64,000 nucleotides of DNA, taken from Lacrimispora defluvii. Its GTDB lineage: Bacteria; Bacillota; Clostridia; Lachnospirales; Lachnospiraceae. This document shows positions 33,799-46,914 of the stretch, piece after piece. The notes beneath the pieces were generated by a model that saw only the letters and a program-made list of their open reading frames with translations, was not told the DNA's origin and did no database searches. Positions within the stretch are counted from its first letter, which is position 1, and each line of letters starts with the position of its first letter. The stretch is taken from contig JAAOXG010000024.1 of the NCBI GenBank assembly GCA_013036995.1, positions 62,001 through 126,000 on the forward strand. Reading direction: 5' to 3'. Position numbers and translations under genes: made by a program.

Positions 33799-35639
33799 GG
33801 GATCATTCCTCCTATGACAACAATGGCTCCATGGGGTACATTGTTGCTCAGTCTAAATATATGATTGCCGTGGTAGAGGATTTTAAAACGGATGTAAATA
33901 TTCATCAGTCCCATCCCGTCTATTTCCAGATTGGGCAGAACTCCGTTTTTTTCTATTAGGTTAATCTGGTCCTGAAGTTTCTCCAGGTATTCACTGGAAA
34001 AGCCAGGACCATTGTCCCGGATCTGCAGCTCCCAATAGGTGTTGGTCATAATACCAAGAATTTTCACATTCCATGGCGGGCTTGATTTGGTTGAATATTT
34101 AATGGCATTTTCCACGATTAACTGTAGGCAGAGTTTTGGAAGCCGGACCTGATGCATTTTTTCCGGTATGTCAAATTCAAATTGAAGAGAGTCACAGTAC
34201 CTCACCTTCATGCATTCCAGATAATCTCTTGTATGGGCAAGCTCATCTTTTAAAAGAACCAGCTGTTCGCTGTCAGAGGAGATATAACGCAGGATTCTGG
34301 AAATGGTCTGACACATGAGAATAATCTGGCTGTTCATGTTCTCGTCCGCCATTGCCTGTATGGTTGCAAGAGAATTGTAAAGAAAATGAGGGTTCATCTG
34401 CGCCTGCAGTGCCAGCATTTTTGATTGCATGTCACTGTTTTGAAGCTGAAGTTCCCGTTCCATTGATTTCCTTGCCTTTCTCTGCATTTTTAACAGAGCC
34501 TGGTATAAGGTGTTCACTTCTGTGATACCAATTTCCATGTCCTCAAATTCAGTTGTGTCTTTTTCTTCCCCTGTCAGCTGGAATGCACGTACCTGATGGT
34601 AGATCTTATAAAGCGGATTGGCAATTCTGCGTGAAATCAAATAGGACACCATAACGGTTATGAGCATAACGGTAAACAGAAGAATAAAAGCTGTGTTTAA
34701 GTATTGATGAACCGGCTGCATCAGCATGCGGTTATCAATAACAAGTGCTGTAGTAAAACCGGTATAGTCAGATGAAGAAAAAATGATGTATTTATTTTCG
34801 GATTTTAAATATATGGGATTTACTCCCGAGCTTCTTATGGGTTTGCCTTGCTGGGTCTGTATCAGTTTGTAATAGCTGTCTGGTGTGCCGGAGCTGTCAG
34901 TCGTATAGATGGTCTTCCCCTCCGGACTGAAAATGTATACATCTTCCTGATATGGGCTGTTAAAGGTATTTACCGTATTTGCTATACTTTTAAAGGATTT
35001 TTTAACCTCTACAATCCCCTGTGGAACATTGAGCGGGCTGTAATACAAGCGGCAGAGAGATACAAAATAATTATCACCCGAATACGAATAAAAGCGTCCA
35101 AGAGTGTCATCTTTATCGCAGTAAATAAATTTCTTTCCCTTCGCCTCAACCACCTTACTGCACCAGTCTTTATCACTTACCCGTTCCTTTGATGCATGAT
35201 TATCAAGACCTACTCCAAATTTGCCGTAATCAAGGGAATAAAGGTAAGTCTGATCAGCGGGAGAATTGGGACCGATCATGGCGATAATCAGGTCAAACAG
35301 GATTTTGGTATTATTAATGTTTTCATAAATCTCATCGGAACTTAAGGTGTTGTCCTGATAATTGATGTAGATACCAAATTTTTCTTTAATCAGGTTGGAA
35401 TAAATGATATTCTGAGATACAGTATCAAGGTCGTGAATGACGGAATCAAAGCTTCCCATAATCATGGCGGCATTATTCTGTAGGGAAGAGAAGGCATTTA
35501 CCTTGATCTTGCCGGTTTCACTAAAAACTGTGTGAACCGTAAATGCCAGGATTACTGCAATGAATAAAGCAGTATAGGGAAGAAAAAGTGTTGACATTAT
35601 GCTGCGTTTCTTCATGTTTTTTGTTTTGTTCGCTGTCAT
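33795..35639 (-). CDS. YesM-type sensor histidine kinase
   Basis: 614 residues from the ATG at 35639 (complement), after AAGGAAGG. Membrane helix 1 (about 15-38), a large extracellular sensor (about 40-310), helix 2, HAMP, then the His-kinase domain with His418 in NPHFLYNSLATIQ and an ATPase domain (IRDNGPGFS). This is the YesM group, which usually detects oligosaccharides outside the cell. The divergent ABC operon at 35789 is the expected target. Confidence 0.93.
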   Translation of the reverse strand: MTANKTKNMKKRSIMSTLFLPYTALFIAVILAFTVHTVFSETGKIKVNAFSSLQNNAAMIMGSFDSVIHDLDTVSQNIIYSNLIKEKFGIYINYQDNTLSSDEIYENINNTKILFDLIIAMIGPNSPADQTYLYSLDYGKFGVGLDNHASKERVSDKDWCSKVVEAKGKKFIYCDKDDTLGRFYSYSGDNYFVSLCRLYYSPLNVPQGIVEVKKSFKSIANTVNTFNSPYQEDVYIFSPEGKTIYTTDSSGTPDSYYKLIQTQQGKPIRSSGVNPIYLKSENKYIIFSSSDYTGFTTALVIDNRMLMQPVHQYLNTAFILLFTVMLITVMVSYLISRRIANPLYKIYHQVRAFQLTGEEKDTTEFEDMEIGITEVNTLYQALLKMQRKARKSMERELQLQNSDMQSKMLALQAQMNPHFLYNSLATIQAMADENMNSQIILMCQTISRILRYISSDSEQLVLLKDELAHTRDYLECMKVRYCDSLQFEFDIPEKMHQVRLPKLCLQLIVENAIKYSTKSSPPWNVKILGIMTNTYWELQIRDNGPGFSSEYLEKLQDQINLIEKNGVLPNLEIDGMGLMNIYIRFKILYHGNHIFRLSNNVPHGAIVVIGGMIP

Positions 35640-35733
35640 TTTAAACCCTTCCTTCCTGCTTGTTATTCTGTTGGTTAAAAATATACATGAAAACAGATCA
35701 AAATGTTCATTCAAAAATGTCTATATTACACTA

Positions 35734-35739
35734 TATAAT
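35734..35739 (+). promoter_or_regulatory. -10 element TATAAT of the 35789 transporter operon
   Basis: TATAAT at 35734-35739 has no convincing -35; at 17 bases upstream the sequence is TCAAAA. This is what an activator-dependent promoter would look like. TCAAAATGT and TCAAAAATGT repeats lie just upstream (35698 and 35711) and may be part of the activator site. Confidence 0.4.
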
Positions 35740-35788
35740 ACAGATAACATGATAAAAGTCAACATTTAATTTTGGGGAGGTATTTTTT

Positions 35789-37147
35789 ATGAAGTTAAAA
35801 AAGTTAGCTGCATTCAGTCTGGCTCTTGCTGCTGTCCTTTCATTTTCCGGTTGTTCAAAAGAGGAGAATGCTCCGCAGAAAAGTACAGCTGCAGGAGAAA
35901 GCACGTCTGGGGAAGTGAAGACATCTGCTGCGTCGGAAAAAGGTGGAGTTACTCTATCTTTTATGGCCAGCCAGGACTGGATTCAGGACGCAGAAATTGA
36001 ACTGTCCAAGAAATTTACACAGGAAACAGGAATCAAGGTCGATTATCAGATTATTCCATCGGATCAGTATGTAAATCTTCTGATGACAAAATTAAACACT
36101 GGAGAGTGTACGGATATTTTCGGAGCACAGAGCGGTAAATTTGATATTAAAGCACAGATCAATGTGGAAAAAAATGCGGTGGATTTAACAAAAACCTCAT
36201 GGGGAAGCCAGGTGGAACCATTGGTGGCTGATCAGCTGTCTGTAGATGGTAAGCTGTATGGGCAGCCGATACAGGACGTATCCTCTGTATGGGCAATCGG
36301 TTATAACAAACAGATTTTCAAAAAGCTGAATCTGGAGATTCCCAAAGATTATGAAAGCTTCCAAAAAGTATGCGAAACCATTAAGGCAGCAGGAATTACT
36401 CCCATCTATGAGTGTGTGTCAGATGGCTGGCATCATACATTATGGCTGCCTGAGGCAGGTGTTGAGGCTGAAACAGCAGAACCTGGCATTATTGATAAAT
36501 GGAACAGCAACCAGGCGCCTTTCAAAGGAAATGCTACCCTGATGACAATTCTGGACCAGATCAATGATATGGTTGCCAAAGGTTACTGGGGTGATGACTA
36601 TATGTCCAATACCTACGCTGATTCAGCAAAAAACATTGCCTCCGGTAAATATGCCATGACAGTGGCCAATCAGGGGTTTGGAGTGGAAGTAAATAAGGTT
36701 AATTCTGAGATTGCTGTGGATGACATTGGCTATTTCGTAATTCCGCTGGCTGACAACCAGACATTAAACGTGAACCCGGCAGGTCCTGCAAGATTTATAT
36801 TCAGCGGTTCCAAGCATGCAGCTGAAGCGCAGCAGTACTTAGAATTCCTGGCAAAGGAAGAAAATCTTAAGTACCTGACTGAAAATGTAGGTAAGTTCAA
36901 CAAACTGCCATTTAACAACGCCCCCAGTATGTATACAGATACGATTCAGGATTTTTATAACAGATATGATAAAAAGGGTACTGTAATTCAGACAGCTGTA
37001 AAATATGTAAATCCGCAGTGGAGTGAGATGGGTGCAAATTTGTCCGCCATGATCGTGGGTGAAATGACTCCGGAGGAAGTTCTGGCATCCATTGATGAAG
37101 TGAGAGCCCAGCAGGCAAAGGCAGCAGGCGATCCCGCCTGGAAATGA
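35789..37147 (+). CDS. Sugar-binding lipoprotein of an ABC importer
   Basis: 452 residues. Lipoprotein signal with FSGC and the acylated Cys22, then an alanine/serine-rich linker and a solute-binding protein family 1 domain (VTLSFMASQDWIQDAEIEL). GGGGAGG precedes the ATG. It serves the permeases at 37183 and 38061; the following GH31 suggests an alpha-linked xylose or glucose oligosaccharide. Confidence 0.92.
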   Translation: MKLKKLAAFSLALAAVLSFSGCSKEENAPQKSTAAGESTSGEVKTSAASEKGGVTLSFMASQDWIQDAEIELSKKFTQETGIKVDYQIIPSDQYVNLLMTKLNTGECTDIFGAQSGKFDIKAQINVEKNAVDLTKTSWGSQVEPLVADQLSVDGKLYGQPIQDVSSVWAIGYNKQIFKKLNLEIPKDYESFQKVCETIKAAGITPIYECVSDGWHHTLWLPEAGVEAETAEPGIIDKWNSNQAPFKGNATLMTILDQINDMVAKGYWGDDYMSNTYADSAKNIASGKYAMTVANQGFGVEVNKVNSEIAVDDIGYFVIPLADNQTLNVNPAGPARFIFSGSKHAAEAQQYLEFLAKEENLKYLTENVGKFNKLPFNNAPSMYTDTIQDFYNRYDKKGTVIQTAVKYVNPQWSEMGANLSAMIVGEMTPEEVLASIDEVRAQQAKAAGDPAWK

Positions 37148-37182
37148 CAGCATGTAAGTTCAGTTGAAAGAGAGTGAATACG

Positions 37183-38061
37183 ATGAATAGAAAAAAGATA
37201 TATCCTACGTGGTTTGCAGCTGGGGCATTGCTCCTGTATTCGGTGTTATTTGTCCTTCCCGGAGTGATTGGAATCGGTTATTCTTTTACAGACTGGTCAT
37301 CTTATTCAGACCAGCTGAAGTTTGTGGGGCTGGAAAATTTTAAGACTGTATTTTCCGCTGACGGAAATTATCTAAAGATTATGAAAAACACTCTGGTATT
37401 CACTCTTGGAACAACTGTAATAAAAAATATACTGGGGCTTGCGCTTGCAGTTCTGCTTACCAAGTCCATTCGCTTTTTGAATTTTCACCGGGGTGTTATG
37501 TTTATGCCCTCTGTGTTGTCCACCCTGATACTGGGAATGATTTTTACTTCTATTTTAAATCCGTCAACCGGGTTGTTAAACACATTTTTTAAAGGTATGG
37601 GTCTTGGTGTTCTTGCAAAACCATGGCTCACAAGTCCCGCGTATGCATTCAAGTCGGTAATGGCAGTAGATATCTGGCGCGGTACCGGATACATTATGAC
37701 CATTTTAATTGCCGGAATCCTGTCTATCTCCTCGGATTATTATGAGGCCTGCAGTATCGACGGAGCCTCTGGCTGGCAGAAGTTCCGGTTCATCACGCTG
37801 CCGCTGCTTTTACCAACTCTGGCCACAACCACAGTTTTAAATGTGATCTACGGTCTTAAGGTCTTTGATATGATCTATGCGTTAACCAATGGTGGTCCGG
37901 GTAAAGCGACGACAGAAGTCCTTTATACGGCAGTATTTAAAAAATTCGGCACTGGTCAATATGCCATAGGTACGGCTCTTTCATCCGTTATGTTTTTATT
38001 CATGGTATTTATCGGATTCTTCATGATCCGCCTGATGACGAAAGACGAGGTGCAGGAATAA
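37183..38061 (+). CDS. Sugar ABC transporter permease (MalF type)
   Basis: 292 residues with six membrane helices and the EAA loop YYEACSIDGASGWQKFRFI, then PLLLPT. ATG 37183 is preferred to the GTG three codons upstream because GAGAGTG lies at a better distance. Its stop overlaps the next permease's ATG. Forms a heterodimer with that permease. Confidence 0.92.
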   Translation: MNRKKIYPTWFAAGALLLYSVLFVLPGVIGIGYSFTDWSSYSDQLKFVGLENFKTVFSADGNYLKIMKNTLVFTLGTTVIKNILGLALAVLLTKSIRFLNFHRGVMFMPSVLSTLILGMIFTSILNPSTGLLNTFFKGMGLGVLAKPWLTSPAYAFKSVMAVDIWRGTGYIMTILIAGILSISSDYYEACSIDGASGWQKFRFITLPLLLPTLATTTVLNVIYGLKVFDMIYALTNGGPGKATTEVLYTAVFKKFGTGQYAIGTALSSVMFLFMVFIGFFMIRLMTKDEVQE

Positions 38062-38888
38062 TGAAAGCAAAAAAGAAAGCCGCCGCTGCAGCAGTAAATG
38101 CAGCGGCATGGATTATAACAGCAATATGCCTTGTTCCCATGCTTTTAATATTGTTAAATTCTTTTAAAGACAGTCTGGGAGCGTCGGAGATGAATCTGAA
38201 GTTTCCGGCAATTCCGTTACAGTGGAATAATTTTCTGGTAGTAATAGAAAAGGGAAAGCTTCTTACCTCATTTATGAACAGCTGCATCTATTCCGTAGTC
38301 AGTGTGTTCCTGTGTACTGTGCTTGCATCAATGGCTTCTTATGTATTTTCAAGAAACCGTTCCAAATTAAACCGTTTTCTCTATCTTTACATGGTGCTTG
38401 GAATAACCATGCCGGTTAACTATGTGGCATTGACAAAAGTTATGATGTTTCTTACACTAAATAATACAAGACTTGGAATTGTGCTTTTGTATACGGCAAT
38501 GCAGCTGCCATTTTCAGTATTTCTCATACATGGATTTGTGGCAAAGCTGCCGGCAGAGCTTGATGAAGCCGCCGTAATTGATGGATGCTCACCGGTGAGG
38601 CTGTTTGTATCAGTCATTCTTCCGCTATTAAAGCCTGCGATTGCCACGGTGATTGTACTGACCTTTTTAAATACCTGGAATGAATTTGTTTCACCTCTGT
38701 ATTTTTTAAGCAGTTCTTCAAAATGGCCAATGACATTGTCCGTATATAATTTTTTCGGTATGTATTTTAAAGACTGGAATCTGGTTTGTGCAGATATTCT
38801 TCTGACCAGCCTTCCGGTAATCCTGGTATATTTGCTGGGACAGAAATATATTGTATCCGGTATGACGGCCGGAGCAGTGAAAGGATAA
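38061..38888 (+). CDS. Sugar ABC transporter permease (MalG type)
   Basis: 275 residues. An Ala/Lys-rich N-terminus leads into the first helix, and the EAA loop LDEAAVIDGCSPVRLFVSVI, then PLLKP, is present. It begins on the last base of the upstream stop codon, so translation is coupled. Ends in GAVKG, as in the other MalG-type permease of this window. Confidence 0.93.
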   Translation: MKAKKKAAAAAVNAAAWIITAICLVPMLLILLNSFKDSLGASEMNLKFPAIPLQWNNFLVVIEKGKLLTSFMNSCIYSVVSVFLCTVLASMASYVFSRNRSKLNRFLYLYMVLGITMPVNYVALTKVMMFLTLNNTRLGIVLLYTAMQLPFSVFLIHGFVAKLPAELDEAAVIDGCSPVRLFVSVILPLLKPAIATVIVLTFLNTWNEFVSPLYFLSSSSKWPMTLSVYNFFGMYFKDWNLVCADILLTSLPVILVYLLGQKYIVSGMTAGAVKG

Positions 38889-38892
38889 GGTT

Positions 38893-41346
38893 ATGTCAGA
38901 GAATAACAGTGGGGCGGTTGTGATCGAAGCAGGGGGAGTGACCCTGACTTATCGGAATATTTCATCAGACATTATCCATTGCAGTTGCAGAAAGGATGGG
39001 AGAAAGCAGGTAACTTCCCCTCTTGGAATCCAGCTGCCGGAGAAGGGGAAACTGGATTATGAGAGTACGGAATCTTTTTGTCTGCTGGGAAATGGGCGGA
39101 TGAGTGTGAAGGTTGACATAAGAACTGGGGCAGTATGCTGGACTCTTGCCGATACAGGGAAGCTGCTTTTTGAGGAAGCCGGAAGGGAACTGGAGGAGAT
39201 TCCTGTTTTTCGTTATACAGTAAGTGGGGATAATCTTGATGTTTCGCGGGTAAAAACGGTGGATGGAGAGAGAAACTTTGTAAATAATCTGGTTTCTCAA
39301 AAGGTGCGGACTGCTTATCGGGGAAAATTGTATTTTAAATGGCAGGAAAAGGAACGGATTCACGGTTTGGGGCAGGGAGAGGAAGGTATCTATAATTATA
39401 GAGGAACCACTCAGTATCTGTACCAGCATAACATGAGGACTCCAATTCCCTATTTCGTATCAGACCAGGGCTACGGCATATTATTTGACTGCGGGTCTTT
39501 GATGACGTTCAATGATGATTGCCGGGGATCTTACGTCTGTTTTGATACCATTGATCAGCTTTCCTACTATATTATACAGGGAAATAATCTGGATGAAATA
39601 ATGTCAGGAGTCAGAAAGCTGACCGGTCAGGCACCTATGCTGCCTAAGTGGTCTTTTGGATACATTCAGTCAAAAGAGGCCTATCATACCCAGGAAGAAC
39701 TCCTTGCTGTAGCAAATGAATATAGAAAAAGGAAAATTCCAATTGATGGAATTGTACAGGATTGGAATACCTGGGAGGATGGAAAATGGGGGAATAAGAT
39801 TCTGGATAAAACCCGTTATCCGGATTTTCAGGCAGCGGTAGAGGAGCTTCACAGGAAACACGTTCATGTAATGGTTTCTGTATGGCCCAACATGAGTTCT
39901 GATGGAGAAAATTACCAGGAATTTAAAAAAGAGAATCTCCTTTTAAATGATTTTTCTACGTATGATGCGTTTAACCCCAAAGGCAGAAACATGTACTGGA
40001 AGCAGCTTGAACAGGAACTTTTTTCGGCAGGTGTGGATGCATGGTGGTGTGATTCCACAGAGCCGTTTAGCGGGCCTGACTGGAGAGGCAGCTATAAAAA
40101 GGAGCCATGGGAGCGTTATCTGATTGTTGGAGAAGAACATAAGAAATATTTAGACCCAGGGGAAGCAAATCTGTACAGTGCAGTTCATGCCAGAGGAATC
40201 TATGAGAATCAGAGAAACAGCTGTCAGGATAAGCGGGTATTAAATCTCACCCGTTCCGGCTATGCAGGTTCACAGGCTTATGGCACTGTTCTCTGGTCAG
40301 GAGATATCTGCGCAACATGGGAAACATTTCGAAAGCAGATCCGGGAAGGGCTGAATTTCTGCATGAGCGGACATCCTTACTGGACTCTGGACGCAGGCGG
40401 CTTCTTTGTGGTGAAGGATAACTGGAAGAAGCGTGGGTGCGGCTGTCATAATGATCCGGAACCAAAATGGTTCTGGCAGGGCGGATATGAACTGGGAGTA
40501 GAAGATGGTGCGTACCGGGAGCTTTACGTCAGATGGATGCAGTTTAGCGCATTTCTTCCCATGTTCCGTTCCCATGGAACCGATACTCCAAGAGAGATCT
40601 GGAATTTCGGGGAGCCTGGAACAATGTTTTATGATGCACTGGAGAAATGTATCCGTCTGAGATATCAGCTTTTGCCATACACCTATTCTCTGGCAGGAAA
40701 GGTAGCTCTTAATGATTACACCATGTTTCGCAGCCTTCTGTTTGACTTTCCGGAAGATGAGACTGCCTGTGAATTGGGCTCCCAGTTTATGTATGGGGAC
40801 TCTCTGCTGGTTTGCCCTGTGACGGAACCCATGTATTATGAGCCGGAAAACTGCAGCTTAGAGATGAAAAAGCAGTGGAACTGTTATCTCCCCTCTGGAG
40901 TAAACTGGTATGATTTTCAGTCCGGTGAGAAATACGAAGGCGGACAGTGGGTTACAGTGGAAGCCAATCTTGACCGGATACCGGTATTTGTACGGGAAGG
41001 CGGGATTATCCCCATGGAGCAGGGACTTGAGTATACGTTAGAAGCGGTGAATACTCCATTTGAATTCCATATATATGAAGGAAAGGATGGAGTTTTTGAA
41101 CTATATGAAGATGCGGGAGATGGGTATGAATACGAAAGCGGAACGTATAACCTGATTCCAGTTTCATGGAACGATGCTGAGAAAGAGTTGTGTGTGGGTG
41201 AGAGCAGCTTTGTATTTGATCAATCCATATCCGGGCGGATCTGTGTGGTTCATACTTCTTCAGGAATAACGAAGACTTTTTGTTATAATAGTAAGGAGAT
41301 AAAAGTTAAAATGCAGGCTATAGATTCTGAGGGTGAAACCTGCTGA
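38893..41346 (+). CDS. GH31 family alpha-glycosidase (alpha-xylosidase-like)
   Basis: 817 residues, no signal peptide. An N-terminal beta-sandwich is followed by the catalytic barrel with the nucleophile Asp387 (AWWCDSTEPF) and the general acid/base Asp471 (WSGDICATWE), and a C-terminal beta-domain. The CDSTEP motif is closer to bacterial alpha-xylosidases than to the classic alpha-glucosidase DMNEP. It would act in the cytoplasm on oligosaccharides brought in by the preceding transporter, for example xyloglucan fragments. Four bases separate it from the permease. Alpha-glucosidase remains possible. Confidence 0.88.
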   Translation: MSENNSGAVVIEAGGVTLTYRNISSDIIHCSCRKDGRKQVTSPLGIQLPEKGKLDYESTESFCLLGNGRMSVKVDIRTGAVCWTLADTGKLLFEEAGRELEEIPVFRYTVSGDNLDVSRVKTVDGERNFVNNLVSQKVRTAYRGKLYFKWQEKERIHGLGQGEEGIYNYRGTTQYLYQHNMRTPIPYFVSDQGYGILFDCGSLMTFNDDCRGSYVCFDTIDQLSYYIIQGNNLDEIMSGVRKLTGQAPMLPKWSFGYIQSKEAYHTQEELLAVANEYRKRKIPIDGIVQDWNTWEDGKWGNKILDKTRYPDFQAAVEELHRKHVHVMVSVWPNMSSDGENYQEFKKENLLLNDFSTYDAFNPKGRNMYWKQLEQELFSAGVDAWWCDSTEPFSGPDWRGSYKKEPWERYLIVGEEHKKYLDPGEANLYSAVHARGIYENQRNSCQDKRVLNLTRSGYAGSQAYGTVLWSGDICATWETFRKQIREGLNFCMSGHPYWTLDAGGFFVVKDNWKKRGCGCHNDPEPKWFWQGGYELGVEDGAYRELYVRWMQFSAFLPMFRSHGTDTPREIWNFGEPGTMFYDALEKCIRLRYQLLPYTYSLAGKVALNDYTMFRSLLFDFPEDETACELGSQFMYGDSLLVCPVTEPMYYEPENCSLEMKKQWNCYLPSGVNWYDFQSGEKYEGGQWVTVEANLDRIPVFVREGGIIPMEQGLEYTLEAVNTPFEFHIYEGKDGVFELYEDAGDGYEYESGTYNLIPVSWNDAEKELCVGESSFVFDQSISGRICVVHTSSGITKTFCYNSKEIKVKMQAIDSEGETC

Positions 41347-41357
41347 AATCATATGGG

Positions 41358-41406
41358 AAAAACCGGAGAAATGTACTTTGTTCACTAGCACATTTCTCCG
41401 GTTTTT
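41358..41406. terminator. Terminator after GH31
   Basis: A 17-base perfect stem, AAAAACCGGAGAAATGT (41358-41374) with its complement at 41390-41406 ending in GGTTTTT. It works in both directions between convergent genes. Confidence 0.92.
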
Positions 41407-41419
41407 GCGGTAACAGATT

Positions 41420-42178
41420 TTATGACTTTATGGAATATACCATTAGTTGAAGCTCTTTTGAGGTTTCTGGTTTTCCATAATAATTGGAATAGGTTTGTAT
41501 TATCATCATATTTCTAGCCTCTAAAATTCCATCCAGTTCTTCATGAGAATAGAGCCGGATTGCATCACCCCGGAGGATTTCCGGTTTAACCAGGGGCTCT
41601 CCATAAGAAATAGTTTTACCCCCATAAAGCATGATTTTCTTTTCCGGGTTCCATTCAAAACTGGATAGAGAAAGCGCATTCTCACCTGCTTCCCAACTGG
41701 TGGCTGGAAAATGTAATTTGGCATATTCCGCATTGCACAGATCCATAAAGTGTTTTCCACCGGGTTTTAATGCATCTGCTATCACATCAAAAATCTTTAA
41801 ATTTTCACTATCATTTTCCAGATAACCAATGGCACCGTCTGCTAAGTTTAATACAACATCAAACTCCTGATTAAATTTAAGATCACGAATATCTGAAAGT
41901 ATGAACCGGGCGCTTAGACCCTCTTTCTTTGCTGTATTTTCTGCATCTGTTATATAATCTTTGGTAATATCTGCTCCGACAACCTGAAACCCTCTTCTTG
42001 ACAGTTCCAGACTATGCCTTCCAAAACCACAGGCCAGATCAAGGATTCGTTGATTTTTTCTTAAGTCTAATGTTTTAATAATAAAATCAATCTGCTGTTT
42101 TGTATCCTCCACCCAAGAATGATTTTTTATATCCAGGCTCCATATATTTTTATACCAGTCTGATTCTTTTGCTACCAT
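41420..42178 (-). CDS. Class I SAM-dependent methyltransferase
   Basis: 252 residues. Motif I is ILDLACGFGRHSLELS, with VVGADITKDY as motif II and FDVVLNLADGAIGYLEND as motif IV. Function unknown. GGAGGAG is seven bases before the ATG. It is an isolated gene between two glycan operons and is not obviously part of either. Confidence 0.87.
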   Translation of the reverse strand: MVAKESDWYKNIWSLDIKNHSWVEDTKQQIDFIIKTLDLRKNQRILDLACGFGRHSLELSRRGFQVVGADITKDYITDAENTAKKEGLSARFILSDIRDLKFNQEFDVVLNLADGAIGYLENDSENLKIFDVIADALKPGGKHFMDLCNAEYAKLHFPATSWEAGENALSLSSFEWNPEKKIMLYGGKTISYGEPLVKPEILRGDAIRLYSHEELDGILEARNMMIIQTYSNYYGKPETSKELQLMVYSIKS

Positions 42179-42404
42179 CTATCGCTCCTCCAAATTTTTA
42201 CTTGCCGGCATAATTATTTTAGTTTAAAAAATGGAAAATTAGTAGACTTGAATAAAAAAATATGGTATGATGGACAATAGAGTGCGGCTATATATAGAAT
42301 ACTTGTATTGTGCATTTTCGACAAAAACATACAGGAATTTTATCGGATTTGTATATAGATCTCCATAGGTATCCATGATATACTGTACCTAGAAAATAGA
42401 TGTG
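42179..42404. other. AT-rich intergenic spacer upstream of the licT leader
   Basis: No gene was seen. The stretch is A+T-rich, with a small palindrome AATACTTGTATT near 42296 and a TATACT at 42379-42384 that is a plausible -10 for the licT transcript, though its -35 is poor. Confidence 0.4.
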
Positions 42405-42499
42405 TAGTTTGTGACTGGTAAGGCAGGCAAGATCTACAGGGTTGATATCACATGTTAGCAGTATGTGGTAAGTGGTCCTGATAGCTTGTCTATTTTTTT
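42405..42499 (+). promoter_or_regulatory. RAT antiterminator and terminator upstream of licT
   Basis: TGTGACTGGTAAGGCAGGCAAG (about 42410-42431) closely fits the ribonucleic antiterminator consensus of BglG/LicT proteins. It overlaps the 5' arm of a terminator (AGGCAAGATCTACAGG with CCTGATAGCTTGTCT) followed by eight T residues. Unphosphorylated or activated LicT binding the RAT would prevent termination, so licT is self-controlled. Confidence 0.8.
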
Positions 42500-42514
42500 T
42501 ATCTGAAGGGGCTT

Positions 42515-43354
42515 ATGAAGATAGAGAAGGTTCTGAATAATAATATGGTATTAGCTTATAATACTGAGGGAAAAGAGATCATACTGAAAGGGAAAGCAAT
42601 CGGCTTTGGTAAGAAAAAAGGCGATGAAGTGGACCACAAACTGGTAGAGCGTGTGTTTATTCAGAATGATAAGCGTGACGCCCGTCATTTTGAAGAATAT
42701 TTTGCAAAACTTCCTCAGGAATATTGGGAGATCAGCGAGCAGACTGCTGATTATGCAAAGAATGAGTTTGGCATGCAGCTGGATTCCAGGATCATACTGA
42801 CGATCTGTGATCATATCGCAGGTGCGGCTGAGCGTTATAAAGATGGAATTATTCTTCGAAACGCCATGCTATGGGAAGGAAAGAGGTTTTATCCCAGTGA
42901 ATTTAAGGTGGGTCAGTATGCGGTTGATTTAATCCAAAGAAGGCTTAATATTTCCATGGAAGAGGATGAGGCCATGTTTCTGGCATTTCATTTTGTCTAT
43001 GGGCAGAACAAAAAGCAGGAGTCTGACAATCTGGAATTAATTACTGGCATTATCCGTGATATTGTGGATATTGTCGAGGCTGCTTATCAGGTAAAACTAA
43101 ATACGGAAACCTGGGATTACAGGCGTTTCGTAACACACATTCGGTTTTTTGCACAGCGTATGCTGCAAAACAAGCAGTACGAATCTACGGATGATGAGTG
43201 GTATCAGCTTTTAAAGGATAAATACCGCAAGTCATACAACTGCATTGTTAAAATAGCTGATTATATTCATGACCGGTACTATTATGAGATGGACCGGGAA
43301 GAGATGATGTATCTGATGATTCATATAGAAAAAGTGACGAGAGAACTAACTTAG
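42515..43354 (+). CDS. licT: BglG/LicT-family transcriptional antiterminator
   Basis: 279 residues. An N-terminal CAT RNA-binding domain (MKIEKVLNNNMVLAYN to about residue 56) is followed by two PTS regulation domains. Phosphorylatable histidines are recognisable in ICDHIAGA (PRD1) and THIRFFAQR and MIHIEK (PRD2). The protein dimerises and binds RAT hairpins when the beta-glucoside PTS is active. It lies between two RAT leaders, one in front of itself and one in front of the PTS gene. Confidence 0.94.
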   Translation: MKIEKVLNNNMVLAYNTEGKEIILKGKAIGFGKKKGDEVDHKLVERVFIQNDKRDARHFEEYFAKLPQEYWEISEQTADYAKNEFGMQLDSRIILTICDHIAGAAERYKDGIILRNAMLWEGKRFYPSEFKVGQYAVDLIQRRLNISMEEDEAMFLAFHFVYGQNKKQESDNLELITGIIRDIVDIVEAAYQVKLNTETWDYRRFVTHIRFFAQRMLQNKQYESTDDEWYQLLKDKYRKSYNCIVKIADYIHDRYYYEMDREEMMYLMIHIEKVTRELT

Positions 43355-43384
43355 TTTTTTAGAGTACTGTTAAAACAGAATGAT

Positions 43385-43480
43385 GGGATTGTTACCGGAC
43401 TCTTTTGTCTGGGCAGGACCCTGCACATAAGCGGCTGCGGATTATTATCAGGCAGTCAGCTTTTAGCAGGGTCTTTTTTT
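43385..43480 (+). promoter_or_regulatory. Second RAT antiterminator and terminator, upstream of the PTS gene
   Basis: GGGATTGTTACCGG (from 43385) and GGGCAGGACC (43411-43420) form the RAT stem-loop. Its 3' half overlaps a terminator with stem GACCCTGC (43417-43424) and GCAGGGTC (43466-43473) followed by seven T residues. LicT binding would allow transcription into the PTS, GH1 and esterase genes. Confidence 0.82.
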
Positions 43481-43511
43481 GTAACTTCTTTTAAATGATG
43501 AGGTGTCTTAA

Positions 43512-45434
<1,923 letters not shown>

Positions 45435-45441
45435 TGATTGA

Positions 45442-46893
<1,452 letters not shown>

Positions 46894-46914
46894 TATAACT
46901 GGGGAGTTATTAAT